Below are positions 1-6,691 of a DNA stretch of 13,839 nucleotides, in pieces; positions within the stretch are counted from its first letter, which is position 1, and every line of letters starts with the position of its first letter. The notes under the pieces are model-generated. The model searched no databases and had not been told where the DNA came from. It saw nothing but the letters and a program-made list of their open reading frames with translations. The stretch covers positions 1 to 13,839 of the forward strand of contig JALSGY010000360.1 of assembly GCA_026982515.1 (NCBI GenBank). The letters run 5' to 3'. Source of the stretch: Paracoccaceae bacterium. Its GTDB lineage: Bacteria > Pseudomonadota > Alphaproteobacteria > Rhodobacterales > Rhodobacteraceae. The translations under genes and the position numbers were made by a program.

Positions 1-1121
1 TTCTTCGACTCGGGCAGCCCGGTGAGCAGGTCGAGCGCGGCCAGGCACTGGCCGGGGGCCGAGATGTCGTCCTTTTCGCCCTCGACGATCTTTACCGCCA
101 CATCGGTGATCTTGCCGAAATCCACCTTGTGCCCGTCCACCGTGAAGGCGTTGCGGGCGATCTCGCGCTTCTTGAAGATGCGCTCCACCGTCGAGAGGTA
201 GAATTCGGCGGTCATGTCCATCACCGCCAGGTATTCGTCATAGAAGCGGTTGTGCTTGTCGTGATCGGCGGCCTCGCCCTTGGCGGTGCGCAGGATCTGC
301 TCGGAAAAGGCGCGGGCATGGCGCTCGGCATTCATCGACATGAAGGAGGCCAGCTGCAGCAGCCCCGGATAGACCATCCGCCCCACGCCCGCATACTTGA
401 AGCCGACACGCTGGATGATTGCCTCCTCGAGCTGGCCCATGGTCACCCGGCGGCCGAAATCGGTCACCTCGGTGGGGTTGGCGTCCGGGTCGATCGGGCC
501 GCCGATCAGGGTCAGCGAGCGGGGCTGGGCGGCGGCGTCCTGCTCGGCCAGGTAGGCGGTGGCGGCAAGTGTCAGCGGTGCCGGCTGGCACACCGCGATC
601 ACATGGGTATTCGGGCCGAGATGGCGCATGAACTCGACGAGGTAGAGGGTGTAATCCTCGATGTCGAACTTGCCGGCGCTGAGCGGGATGTCGCGCGCGT
701 TGTGCCAGTCGGTGATATAGACCTCGCAATCGGGCAGCAGGCTGATGACGGTGGAGCGCAGCAGCGTCGAGTAGTGCCCCGACATCGGCGCCACCAGCAT
801 CACCCGGCGCCTGCGCGGCCTGCGCCCCGGCACCTTGAAATGGATCAGGTCGCCGAAGGGGCGCTTGACCAGGGTTTCGATCTGCACCAGGTGGTCGCGC
901 CCGTCCTCACCCACCACCGAGGCGATGCCCCAGTCGGGCTTGGCGACCATCCGGGCAAAGCTGCGCTCCGTTACCTCTCCCCAGGCGGCGATCAGCTGAA
1001 AGGCCGGGTTGGGGATCATCGCCACCGCCGGGTAGGAGCCGAACGCCTGCGCCGTGGCCCCCAGCCACTGGTTGGTTACCCGTGCCGTTTCCATCAGATC
1101 GTAGGTTGCCATGAAACGCAT
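1..1121 (-). CDS. phaZ: Intracellular poly(3-hydroxybutyrate) depolymerase (partial, C-terminus off the window)
   Basis: This enzyme hydrolyses stored PHB on cytoplasmic granules and so mobilises carbon when the cell needs it. The frame reads from an ATG at 1121 (N-terminus MRFMATYDLMETAR) through 373 visible residues and leaves the window without a stop. Intracellular PHB depolymerases usually have a little over 400 residues, so only the last few dozen are missing. The VCQP motif carries the likely nucleophile Cys178, which matches the catalytic cysteine (Cys183) of the Ralstonia eutropha PhaZ family. The Asp351-Asp352 pair in a GEKDDI context fits the triad aspartate, while the catalytic His should lie beyond the edge. 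A GHYSTLLR segment at about residues 126-133 is also typical. A purine-rich AAAGGGACAGG precedes the start. The gene diverges from phaC across 97 bp, which suggests shared control of synthesis and breakdown. The family assignment is firm; the polymer side-chain preference is inferred. Confidence 0.93.
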   Translation of the reverse strand, partial: MRFMATYDLMETARVTNQWLGATAQAFGSYPAVAMIPNPAFQLIAAWGEVTERSFARMVAKPDWGIASVVGEDGRDHLVQIETLVKRPFGDLIHFKVPGRRPRRRRVMLVAPMSGHYSTLLRSTVISLLPDCEVYITDWHNARDIPLSAGKFDIEDYTLYLVEFMRHLGPNTHVIAVCQPAPLTLAATAYLAEQDAAAQPRSLTLIGGPIDPDANPTEVTDFGRRVTMGQLEEAIIQRVGFKYAGVGRMVYPGLLQLASFMSMNAERHARAFSEQILRTAKGEAADHDKHNRFYDEYLAVMDMTAEFYLSTVERIFKKREIARNAFTVDGHKVDFGKITDVAVKIVEGEKDDISAPGQCLAALDLLTGLPESK

Positions 1122-1151
1122 GCCTGTCCCTTTCCCGTTTTTCGGGTTACT

Positions 1152-1178
1152 CGCGCCTTTCCCCCCGGCGAAGGCGCG
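1152..1178. repeat. Inverted repeat in the phaZ/phaC intergenic region
   Basis: An 8-bp perfect inverted repeat, CGCGCCTT (1152-1159) and AAGGCGCG (1171-1178), is separated by 11 bases. It lies between the divergent phaZ and phaC starts. There is no T-run after it on either strand, so it is not a normal terminator. It could form a 5' leader hairpin in either transcript or be a protein-binding site. The function is unknown. Confidence 0.4.
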
Positions 1179-1184
1179 GCTATT

Positions 1185-1196
1185 CTGCACGTGCAC
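1185..1196. promoter_or_regulatory. Palindrome TGCACGTGCA upstream of phaC, possible PhaR-type operator
   Basis: A perfect 10-bp palindrome occupies 1186-1195, 24 bases before the phaC start. Read from 1185 to 1196 it is CTGC-ACGT-GCAC, one base away from the CTGC-N3/4-GCAG pattern reported for PhaR of Paracoccus denitrificans. A TATTCT hexamer (1181-1186) that could serve as a -10 for phaC overlaps its left edge, but I see no good -35. The palindrome is seen directly; PhaR binding is inferred. Confidence 0.4.
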
Positions 1197-1218
1197 AAGG
1201 TAGGATGGAACCTGATCG

Positions 1219-3012
1219 ATGACAACCGACGAAGGCCTCACCGCCCCCGATCTTCCCAGGCTTGAGGCAAATCTGCAAAAGATCGAGGAACTGTCCAGGC
1301 GGCTGATTGCGGCCCTGGCGCGCAAGAAGCCTGTCGATCCCAGCCTGCAGGCCCCGGGGCCGGATCTGTATTCGCGCGCCGCCGCCGCATGGATGGCCGA
1401 GATGATGGCCAACCCGGCCAAGCTCATCGAGCATCAGGTTTCCTACTGGGGCGAGACGCTGCGCCATTACGTGGAGGCGCAGAAACTGCTGGCCGGCGGC
1501 GGCCAGGAGCCGAAGGAGGACGCCGGCCGGGACGACAGGCGCTTTGCCAGCCCGCTGTGGCGCACCAACCCCTATTTCCACTTCCTCAAGAACCAGTACC
1601 TGTTGAACGCCGAGGCGGTGCGCAACATCGTGCGCGACATCGAGGGGCTCGACGAGCATGACCGCAAGCGGCTGGAGTATTTCACCACCCAGCTGGTCGA
1701 GATGTTCAGCCCGGCCAACTTTCTTGCCACCAACCCCGAGGCGCTGGCCCGCGCCGTCGAGACCAACGGCGAAAGCCTGGTGCGGGGGCTGGAAAACCTG
1801 GTGCACGACATCGAGGCCAATGACGGCGAGCTCATCGTCTCGCTGGCCGACAGGGATGCCTTCCGGGTGGGCGAGAACCTCGCCACCACCCGCGGTTCGG
1901 TGATCTTCCGCAACCGCATGATGGAGCTGATCCAGTATGCGCCCACCACCGAAAAGGTGCGCCGGGTGCCGCTGATAATCTTTCCGCCCTGGATCAACAA
2001 GTTCTACATCCTCGATCTGCGCCCCGAGAACAGCCTGATCAGGTGGATCGTCGATCAGGGCTACACGCTGTTCGTCGTCTCCTGGGTCAATCCCGATGAA
2101 ACCTATGCCGACGTGGGCCTGGAGAGCTACATTGAGGAGGGCTACCTTGCGGCCATCGACGAGGTGCGCAGGATCACCGGCGAAAAGAAGGTCAACACGG
2201 TGGGCTACTGCATCGCCGGCACCACCCTGGCGCTGACGCTGGCGCTTCTGCACAAGCGCCGGGAAAGTCCGATCCGCTCGGCCACCTTCCTGACCACGCT
2301 TACCGATTTCTCCGATCAGGGCGAGTTCGAGGTGTTCCTCGACGACGATTTCGTGGACGGCATCGAAGAGGAGGTGGGCCGCGTGGGCTGCCTGCGCTCC
2401 TTCATCATGTCGCGCACCTTCAGCTTCCTGCGCTCGAACGATCTCATCTACACCCCCGCGGTGCGCCGCTACATGCTGGGCGAGCCGCCGCCGGCTTTCG
2501 ATCTGCTCTACTGGAACGGCGACGGCACCAATCTGCCGGGGCGCATGGCGGTGGAATATCTGCGCTGGCTGTGCCAGGATAACCGCTTCGCCGAGGGCCG
2601 CCTCGAGCTCGGCGGCAAGGTGCTGTCGATCCGAGACGTGAGGGTGCCGCTGTGCGCGGTGACCTGCGAGAGCGATCACATCGCCAGCTGGACCTCCAGC
2701 TACGACGGCATTCGCCAGATGGGGGCAAGGGACAAGACCTTCATCCTCTCGCAATCGGGCCATGTCGCGGGGATCGTCAACCCTCCGGGGCGAAGGAAAT
2801 ACGGCCACTTCACCAACCCCGATCTCACGCAGCCGGCCGAAGAGTGGCGCCAGGGGGCCGCGTTCCACGAAGGCTCCTGGTGGCCTAGGTGGGAGGCCTG
2901 GCTGCGCCGGCGCTCCGGTGCGCTTGTCGTGGCGCGAAGCCCGGGTGATTCTGCCCATCCCGTCCTCGCTCCGGCCCCCGGAACCTACGTCCTCTTCCGC
3001 TCAAGTAACTGA
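1219..3012 (+). CDS. phaC: Class I poly(3-hydroxyalkanoate) synthase
   Basis: PhaC polymerises (R)-3-hydroxyacyl-CoA, mainly 3-hydroxybutyryl-CoA, into PHA on the granule surface and releases CoA. At 597 residues it has the length of the single-subunit class I enzymes. The N-terminal region (to about residue 200) is followed by an alpha/beta-hydrolase core. The lipase-like box GYCIAG carries the nucleophile Cys331; Asp486 (in CESDHIASW) and His515 (in QSGHVAG) complete the triad at spacings close to those in Ralstonia PhaC (319/480/508). The C-terminal GSWWPRWEAWL and final PAPGTYV are also typical. The ATG at 1219 follows an AGGATGGAA stretch about 9 bases upstream. It diverges from phaZ and is followed by phaP and phaR on the same strand. 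No clear terminator separates it from phaP, so some read-through into phaP is likely. Confidence 0.96.
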   Translation: MTTDEGLTAPDLPRLEANLQKIEELSRRLIAALARKKPVDPSLQAPGPDLYSRAAAAWMAEMMANPAKLIEHQVSYWGETLRHYVEAQKLLAGGGQEPKEDAGRDDRRFASPLWRTNPYFHFLKNQYLLNAEAVRNIVRDIEGLDEHDRKRLEYFTTQLVEMFSPANFLATNPEALARAVETNGESLVRGLENLVHDIEANDGELIVSLADRDAFRVGENLATTRGSVIFRNRMMELIQYAPTTEKVRRVPLIIFPPWINKFYILDLRPENSLIRWIVDQGYTLFVVSWVNPDETYADVGLESYIEEGYLAAIDEVRRITGEKKVNTVGYCIAGTTLALTLALLHKRRESPIRSATFLTTLTDFSDQGEFEVFLDDDFVDGIEEEVGRVGCLRSFIMSRTFSFLRSNDLIYTPAVRRYMLGEPPPAFDLLYWNGDGTNLPGRMAVEYLRWLCQDNRFAEGRLELGGKVLSIRDVRVPLCAVTCESDHIASWTSSYDGIRQMGARDKTFILSQSGHVAGIVNPPGRRKYGHFTNPDLTQPAEEWRQGAAFHEGSWWPRWEAWLRRRSGALVVARSPGDSAHPVLAPAPGTYVLFRSSN

Positions 3013-3042
3013 TTCCACTGGATAAAGGAAAATCTTGCCGCA

Positions 3043-3072
3043 GCGCAGCATGAACCCCTTGAAATGCTGCGC
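3043..3072. repeat. Inverted repeat between phaC and phaP
   Basis: GCGCAGCAT (3043-3051) and ATGCTGCGC (3064-3072) form a 9-bp perfect inverted repeat with a 12-base spacer, 30 bases after the phaC stop. The right arm overlaps the CTGC-N3-GCAG element of the phaP promoter, and both arms are TGC/GCA-rich, like known PhaR targets. There is no T-run, so it is better read as an extended operator, or as a hairpin ending the phaC message, than as an intrinsic terminator. Confidence 0.45.
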
Positions 3073-3087
3073 CGCAGAGAGCATATT
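3059..3087 (+). promoter_or_regulatory. Putative phaP promoter
   Basis: TTGAAA (3059-3064) as -35 and CATATT (3082-3087) as -10 are 17 bases apart. This would start transcription around 3094, about 40 bases before the phasin start codon. The -35 fits sigma-70 well; the -10 matches in four of six bases. A separate strong promoter makes sense because phasins are needed in far larger amounts than the synthase. This is a prediction by eye only. Confidence 0.45.
3067..3077. promoter_or_regulatory. Putative PhaR operator CTGC-GCC-GCAG in the phaP promoter
   Basis: The sequence CTGCGCCGCAG matches exactly the CTGC-N3/4-GCAG pattern described for PhaR of Paracoccus denitrificans. It lies between the proposed -35 and -10, where a bound repressor would block RNA polymerase. 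Further GCAG half-sites occur just downstream (around 3097-3107). The phaR gene is 640 bases away in the same cluster. The match is seen directly; repression of phaP by PhaR is established in relatives and inferred here. Confidence 0.6.
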
Positions 3088-3135
3088 CTTTGCAGACGCA
3101 GAAAACGGGATGGACCCGTAGCAAGGAGTGAAAAA

Positions 3136-3585
3136 ATGCCCAGGACTCAGGATTACACCAAGGTCGTGCAGGACTTCATGGGCGCCTTCCCGGTTGACTT
3201 CTCCGCGGTTCAGGACGCCTTCAAGACCCAGGCGACCTTCGGCGAAAAGCTCACCAAGGTAGCGCTGGAAGCCGCCGACAAGTCGACCGAGATCTCGAAC
3301 AAGTGGACCAGGGAAACCCTGGCCAAGGTCGGTGAGGTCGCCAAGGTCAAGGAAGACCCGGCCGATTACACCAAGGCATGGACGGATTTCGCCTCGGCCC
3401 AGGCCGAGCTGGTGGCCGAGAACATGGCCGCCTTCGCCGAGGTCGCCAAGAAGGTGCAGATGGAAACCGTCGAACTGATGCTTGCCGCCGGCAAGGACAT
3501 CAGCGAAGACGCCACCGCCGCCGTCAAGAAGGCCACCGCCGAAGTGACGAGCGCCGCGAAGAAGGCCGCCGCTTCCTCGAAGTAA
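3136..3585 (+). CDS. phaP: Phasin, PHA granule-associated protein
   Basis: Phasins coat PHA granules, keep them dispersed and stop other proteins sticking to the polymer. The protein has 149 residues, starting MPRTQDYTKVVQDFMGAF. It is almost entirely predicted amphipathic helix, with no cysteines and many Ala, Lys, Glu and Val, as in the Phasin_2-type family of alphaproteobacteria. The end (about residues 128-149) is a short Ala/Lys-rich tail with repeated KKA steps. The ATG at 3136 is preferred to an in-frame upstream ATG at 3064 because AAGGAG (3123-3128) lies seven bases before it and the upstream ATG falls inside the operator region. It is followed by a strong terminator, giving a short, probably abundant message. 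Confidence 0.93.
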   Translation: MPRTQDYTKVVQDFMGAFPVDFSAVQDAFKTQATFGEKLTKVALEAADKSTEISNKWTRETLAKVGEVAKVKEDPADYTKAWTDFASAQAELVAENMAAFAEVAKKVQMETVELMLAAGKDISEDATAAVKKATAEVTSAAKKAAASSK

Positions 3586-3638
3586 GCGGCACGCAAGAGA
3601 TCATCCATCGATTCTCCTCCCTGTCGATGTGATCGTGG

Positions 3639-3669
3639 AGGGCGGGCCTTGTGCCCGCCCTTTCTTTTT
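3639..3669 (+). terminator. Rho-independent terminator after phaP
   Basis: AGGGCGGGC (3639-3647) and GCCCGCCCT (3653-3661) form a 9-bp perfect stem with a CTTGT loop. It is followed by TTCTTTTT (3662-3669). This is the clearest intrinsic terminator in the window and ends the phaP transcript 54 bases after its stop codon. A smaller 6-bp hairpin (CATCGA 3606-3611 / TCGATG 3624-3629) lies just before it. Confidence 0.92.
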
Positions 3670-3721
3670 GTCCTGCGCTGTCCTAGTCTTCGCTGCATCG
3701 CCGAATAGGGAGGGCAGATCC

Positions 3722-4282
3722 GTGGCCGAAAAGAAGGAACCGTTGCTGATCAAGCGCTACGCCAGCCGGCGGCTCTACAATACCGAAACCAGCGACTACG
3801 TGACGCTCGACGACATCGCCGGGTTCATCCGTGAAGGGCGCGACGTGCAGATCATCGACCTGAAAAGCGGCGATGACCTCACGCGCCAGTATCTGCTTCA
3901 GATCATTGCCGAACATGAGGGCCGGGGCGACAGCGTGCTGCCGATCAACGTGCTGACGGATCTGGTGCGCAGCTACACCACCGGGGTGCAGTCGGTGGTG
4001 CCGCAGTTCCTGGCCATGTCCTTCGAAATGCTGCGCGACGGCCAGTCGAAGATGATGGAAAACCTCGCCAACCCGCTGGCCGGCATGCCCGGTTTCGAGG
4101 CAATGCAGGCGCAGCAGCAGGCCTTCCTCAAGGCCATGACGGGCGCCTGGGCCGGAGCCGGCGGCAAGGACCAGGGCGAGGAAGGGCAAAAGCAGGAACA
4201 GGGCGGCACGTCCGAGGAACTCGACGAGATCAGGAAGCAGCTCGCGGAGTTGCAGGCCAAGCTGTCGAAACTCGGCGACTAG
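3722..4282 (+). CDS. phaR: PHA synthesis repressor PhaR
   Basis: PhaR is a DNA-binding protein that also binds PHA. It represses phasin (and often its own) transcription until granules form and titrate it away. The start is GTG at 3722, with AGGGAGGG (3707-3714) seven bases upstream. An in-frame ATG at 3629 is rejected because it would put the phaP terminator inside the gene. The product has 186 residues. Residues about 8-67 (LIKRYASRRLYNTETSDYVT, then IIDLKSGDDLT) form the highly conserved PHB_acc N-terminal DNA-binding domain. A PHB_acc-type repeat follows (about 72-125), then a Gln/Glu/Gly/Lys-rich linker (about 140-165) and a C-terminal coiled-coil-like helix (EELDEIRKQLAELQAKLSKL). I see no convincing PhaR site directly ahead of its own start. 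Confidence 0.95.
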   Translation: MAEKKEPLLIKRYASRRLYNTETSDYVTLDDIAGFIREGRDVQIIDLKSGDDLTRQYLLQIIAEHEGRGDSVLPINVLTDLVRSYTTGVQSVVPQFLAMSFEMLRDGQSKMMENLANPLAGMPGFEAMQAQQQAFLKAMTGAWAGAGGKDQGEEGQKQEQGGTSEELDEIRKQLAELQAKLSKLGD

Positions 4283-4340
4283 GCCCGCCCGCGGGGCCGG
4301 GCCCGGCAAGGGGCGCGGCGGAAGGGAGCATCGAAAGCCG

Positions 4341-5303
4341 ATGGCCGACACACCGGGCCGGATCACCCTGTGGGGCGTCGAGGTCTTCGTGGCCACGGCG
4401 GAGGAGCAATCGATTACCGCCGCCGCCCGGCGCCTGGGGGCTTCGGCCTCGGCGGTCAGCCAGCAGCTGACCAACCTGGAGGCGGCGCTGGGGGCTGCGC
4501 TGCTCAACCGGCGCGAACGCCCCATCGCCCTGACCCCGGCCGGAGAGCTCTTCCTGCGCCGCGCCCACAGCATTCTCAACGAGGCGGAACAGGCCCGCGA
4601 CGAGGTGGCGCGCGCCGGCCGGGCCAACCTGACATTGCTGCGCCTCGGCGTGATCGAGGATTTCGATGCCGGGGTCACGCCGCTCTTGCTGCGCCAGCTG
4701 GCTGCGGAGTTCACCGATGCCCGCTTCCAGCTGGAAACCGGCGCCAGCCACAGGCTGCTCGACAAGCTCGACAACCGCGCCCTCGATGTTGCGGTGGCCG
4801 CGCGGATGGGGGCCGCCGCCGACTGGATGGAGGAATACCCCCTGCTGGAAGAGCCCTTCGTGGTGGTCGCCCCGCGCGGCGCGCTCTCGCCCCGGGACGG
4901 GCGCGAGCGGCTTCTGCGGATGCCCTTCATCCGCTACACCAGCCGCCATCACATGGGCCGCATCCTCGAGGCGCATCTGGCCCGCCAGCATCTCCAGCCG
5001 GCACAGCGCTTCGAGCTCGACAGCTACCACGCGATCATGGCCATGGTGGCGGCCGGAGAGGGCTGGACGATCCTCACGCCGCTGGCGGTCACCCATGCCC
5101 GGCAGTTTCTCGATCAGGTCGATGTGCTGGCGATGCCCTTCGAGCCGCTGACGCGCATCATCACCCTTACCGCCCGGCGCGGCGTGCTGGGCGACATGCC
5201 CGCCATCATCGCGACCCGCCTGCGCAACCTGCTGCGCGAGCAGATCATCCTTCCCTGCCACCGGCAGATGCCGTGGCTGAAGGGCGATCTGCGGCTGATC
5301 TGA
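4341..5303 (+). CDS. LysR-type transcriptional regulator
   Basis: This is a 320-residue member of the LysR family, the usual length. The N-terminal winged helix-turn-helix covers about residues 8-67, with the recognition region SITAAARRLGASASAVSQQLTNLE at 24-47. A linker helix follows, then a periplasmic-binding-protein-like effector domain from about residue 90 to 300. The ATG at 4341 has AGGGAG (4323-4328) twelve bases upstream, a rather long gap. The gene is separated from phaR by 58 GC-rich bases and runs convergently towards the aminotransferase gene at 5383. LysR regulators usually control adjacent genes, so the transporter/ligase/aminotransferase operon on the opposite strand is the natural target. 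However, it is not divergent from that operon's promoter, so this is an inference. The effector is unknown. Confidence 0.9.
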   Translation: MADTPGRITLWGVEVFVATAEEQSITAAARRLGASASAVSQQLTNLEAALGAALLNRRERPIALTPAGELFLRRAHSILNEAEQARDEVARAGRANLTLLRLGVIEDFDAGVTPLLLRQLAAEFTDARFQLETGASHRLLDKLDNRALDVAVAARMGAAADWMEEYPLLEEPFVVVAPRGALSPRDGRERLLRMPFIRYTSRHHMGRILEAHLARQHLQPAQRFELDSYHAIMAMVAAGEGWTILTPLAVTHARQFLDQVDVLAMPFEPLTRIITLTARRGVLGDMPAIIATRLRNLLREQIILPCHRQMPWLKGDLRLI

Positions 5304-5336
5304 GGCCGGCCGCCGCCGATCAGCTGCAACCGGCCT
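5303..5336. repeat. Inverted repeat between convergent genes
   Basis: AGGCCGG (5303-5309) and CCGGCCT (5330-5336) can pair as a 7-bp stem over a 20-base loop directly behind the LysR stop codon. It could act as a weak bidirectional transcription barrier, but no T-run follows on either strand. The rest of the spacer up to 5382 is GC-rich with an alternating GTGCGCGTGTGCGCGCG stretch. Confidence 0.3.
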
Positions 5337-5382
5337 GTGCGCGTGTGCGCGCGCCCCGTGCCCTCGTGCCGCTTTCCTGCCG

Positions 5383-6585
5383 TCAGGTTCCGAAGGCGCG
5401 GGGCCGGCCCATCACCTCCTCGGCGGAGCCCACCAGCGCCCCGGCGATGAAATCCAGATCCTCGCGTCCCAGGCGCGCCGGCAGCCGCACGTCGCAGGCG
5501 CGCATCAGCATGGCGCGGGTCTTCGGCAGATCGGGCACCTCGCCCAGGAATTCCCAGTTCCAGTAGGCGCGGGCGTTGTCGGCCGACATCCCGAACACCT
5601 GCACCGAGACCCCGCGCGCCGCGGCCGCATCGGCGAAGGCGCGGGTCTGCCCGTCGCTCATGTCCAGCAGGTTGAACTGGATCGAATCGGGCGCGCGCCG
5701 CTCCGGTGGCAGCGGCGGGGGAACCGACAGCCAGGGCGAGCGGTTGAGGATTTCGGCCACGTAATCGTGGTTGCGCCGCCCGTCGCGCACCCGTCGCGGC
5801 ACCTCGGCCAGCTGCGGGCGGATGATCGCAGCCGAGAGGTTCGACAGCCGGGTATTGTAGAGCGGCAGCCTGTTCTGCCAGCGCGCGAAGGCGTCATGCA
5901 GCACCGGGTGTTTCTTCCAGTTGTGCTCGTAGGCGCCCGACATGATCACCGCCCGGGCGATCAGGTCGGCGTCGTCGGAAATCATGATCCCCCCCTCGCC
6001 GGCGTTCACCAGCTTGTAGGACTGGAAGGAAAAGCACCCCACCTTGCCGATGGTGCCGATGTTGCGCCCGTGCCAGGTGGTGCCCAGGCTGTGGGCGGCA
6101 TCCTCGACAACCGGCACGCCGCGGGCCCGGGCCATCTGCATGATCGCGTCCATGTCCGAGGTATGGCCGCGCATGTGGCTGATGATCACCGCCCGGATGT
6201 CGTTGGCCGGGTCGAACAGCCGGGCCTCGAAATCGGCCAGATCGATGCGGAAATCCTCGCCTACCTCGGCCAGCACCGGGATGCACTCGGCATGCACCAC
6301 CGAAGAGGGCACGGCGGCGAAGGTGAAGGCCGGGATCAGCACCTTCGAATCGCGCGGCAGGCCCAGGGCCTTGAGCGAGAGAAACAGCGCCGCCGAACAG
6401 GAGCTGACGGCCAGCGCGAAACGCGATCCCATCAGCGCCGCGAATTCCCGCTCGAGCAGCGCCACGGGGCTGTCTTCGGGGGCGGTGTAGCGGAACAGGT
6501 CGCCGCTGGCCAGCAGCCGATCGATCTCGGCGCGGGCGGCCGGGGGAATCGGTTCGGCGTCATAGACATTGGGAGCGAGGGCCAT
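5383..6585 (-). CDS. DegT/DnrJ/EryC1/StrS-family PLP-dependent aminotransferase
   Basis: Members of this fold-type I family move an amino group from Glu or Gln to a keto group, most often on a sugar or cyclitol. The protein has 400 residues, normal for the family. The PLP lysine is Lys191 in FSFQSYKLVNAGEGG. Asp162 in VVEDAAHSLG should contact the pyridine nitrogen. SSCSAALFLSLKAL at about 61-74 is the phosphate-binding segment, and IPAFTFAAVPSSVV at 84-97 is also typical. The ATG at 6585 has AAGGTG five bases upstream. It is the last gene of a six-gene minus-strand group behind an importer and a PuuA-like ligase, with no sugar-nucleotide or polysaccharide genes nearby. The usual sugar-amine role is therefore doubtful here. 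The family is certain from the motifs; the substrate is unknown. Confidence 0.9.
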   Translation of the reverse strand: MALAPNVYDAEPIPPAARAEIDRLLASGDLFRYTAPEDSPVALLEREFAALMGSRFALAVSSCSAALFLSLKALGLPRDSKVLIPAFTFAAVPSSVVHAECIPVLAEVGEDFRIDLADFEARLFDPANDIRAVIISHMRGHTSDMDAIMQMARARGVPVVEDAAHSLGTTWHGRNIGTIGKVGCFSFQSYKLVNAGEGGIMISDDADLIARAVIMSGAYEHNWKKHPVLHDAFARWQNRLPLYNTRLSNLSAAIIRPQLAEVPRRVRDGRRNHDYVAEILNRSPWLSVPPPLPPERRAPDSIQFNLLDMSDGQTRAFADAAAARGVSVQVFGMSADNARAYWNWEFLGEVPDLPKTRAMLMRACDVRLPARLGREDLDFIAGALVGSAEEVMGRPRAFGT

Positions 6586-6691
6586 GTTTCACCTTTTCCG
6601 AAACCTGTTTTCGAAAAAACTTTATACAACTCGCCCGCAAAAGGCTACCGAAATCGCCCCGGCTCACGAAACCGGCGAAAGGCGGACAGGA
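6586..6691 (-). promoter_or_regulatory. Low-GC spacer before the aminotransferase gene with a possible internal promoter
   Basis: This 106-base spacer is clearly more A/T-rich than its surroundings. On the minus strand it contains TATAAA (6626-6621), a good -10 hexamer about 36 bases before the aminotransferase start. The sequence at the matching -35 position is poor. A perfect palindrome TTTTCGAAAA occupies 6608-6617 and a near-palindrome TTTCCGAAA lies at 6595-6603. The step CGAAA occurs five times (at 6599, 6612, 6649, 6667 and 6676). An internal promoter under separate control is plausible but unproven. Confidence 0.35.

Noticed and set aside
129..1265. Plus-strand open frame across the depolymerase gene
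   Set aside because: The minus-strand frame is clearly PhaZ, with VCQP and other conserved blocks; the plus-strand translation shows no family features.
1180..2958. Long open frame on the minus strand, antisense to phaC
   Set aside because: Its composition (many Ala, Gly, Arg, His) and lack of any motif fit a shadow of high-G+C codon usage, and phaC has a full catalytic triad in the other frame.
3629..3721. Longer PhaR starting at the upstream ATG
   Set aside because: That start would include the phaP terminator within the coding sequence, and the conserved protein begins right after GTG 3722, which has a good ribosome binding site.
3683..4930. Minus-strand open frames antisense to phaR and the LysR gene
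   Set aside because: They cross the phaR-LysR spacer and contain low-complexity Ser/Arg or Gly/Gln stretches with no recognisable domain.
5336..5354. Alternating GTGCGCGTGTGCGCGCG tract as a special element
   Set aside because: It is a short purine-pyrimidine alternation in GC-rich DNA between convergent genes; nothing else supports a function.
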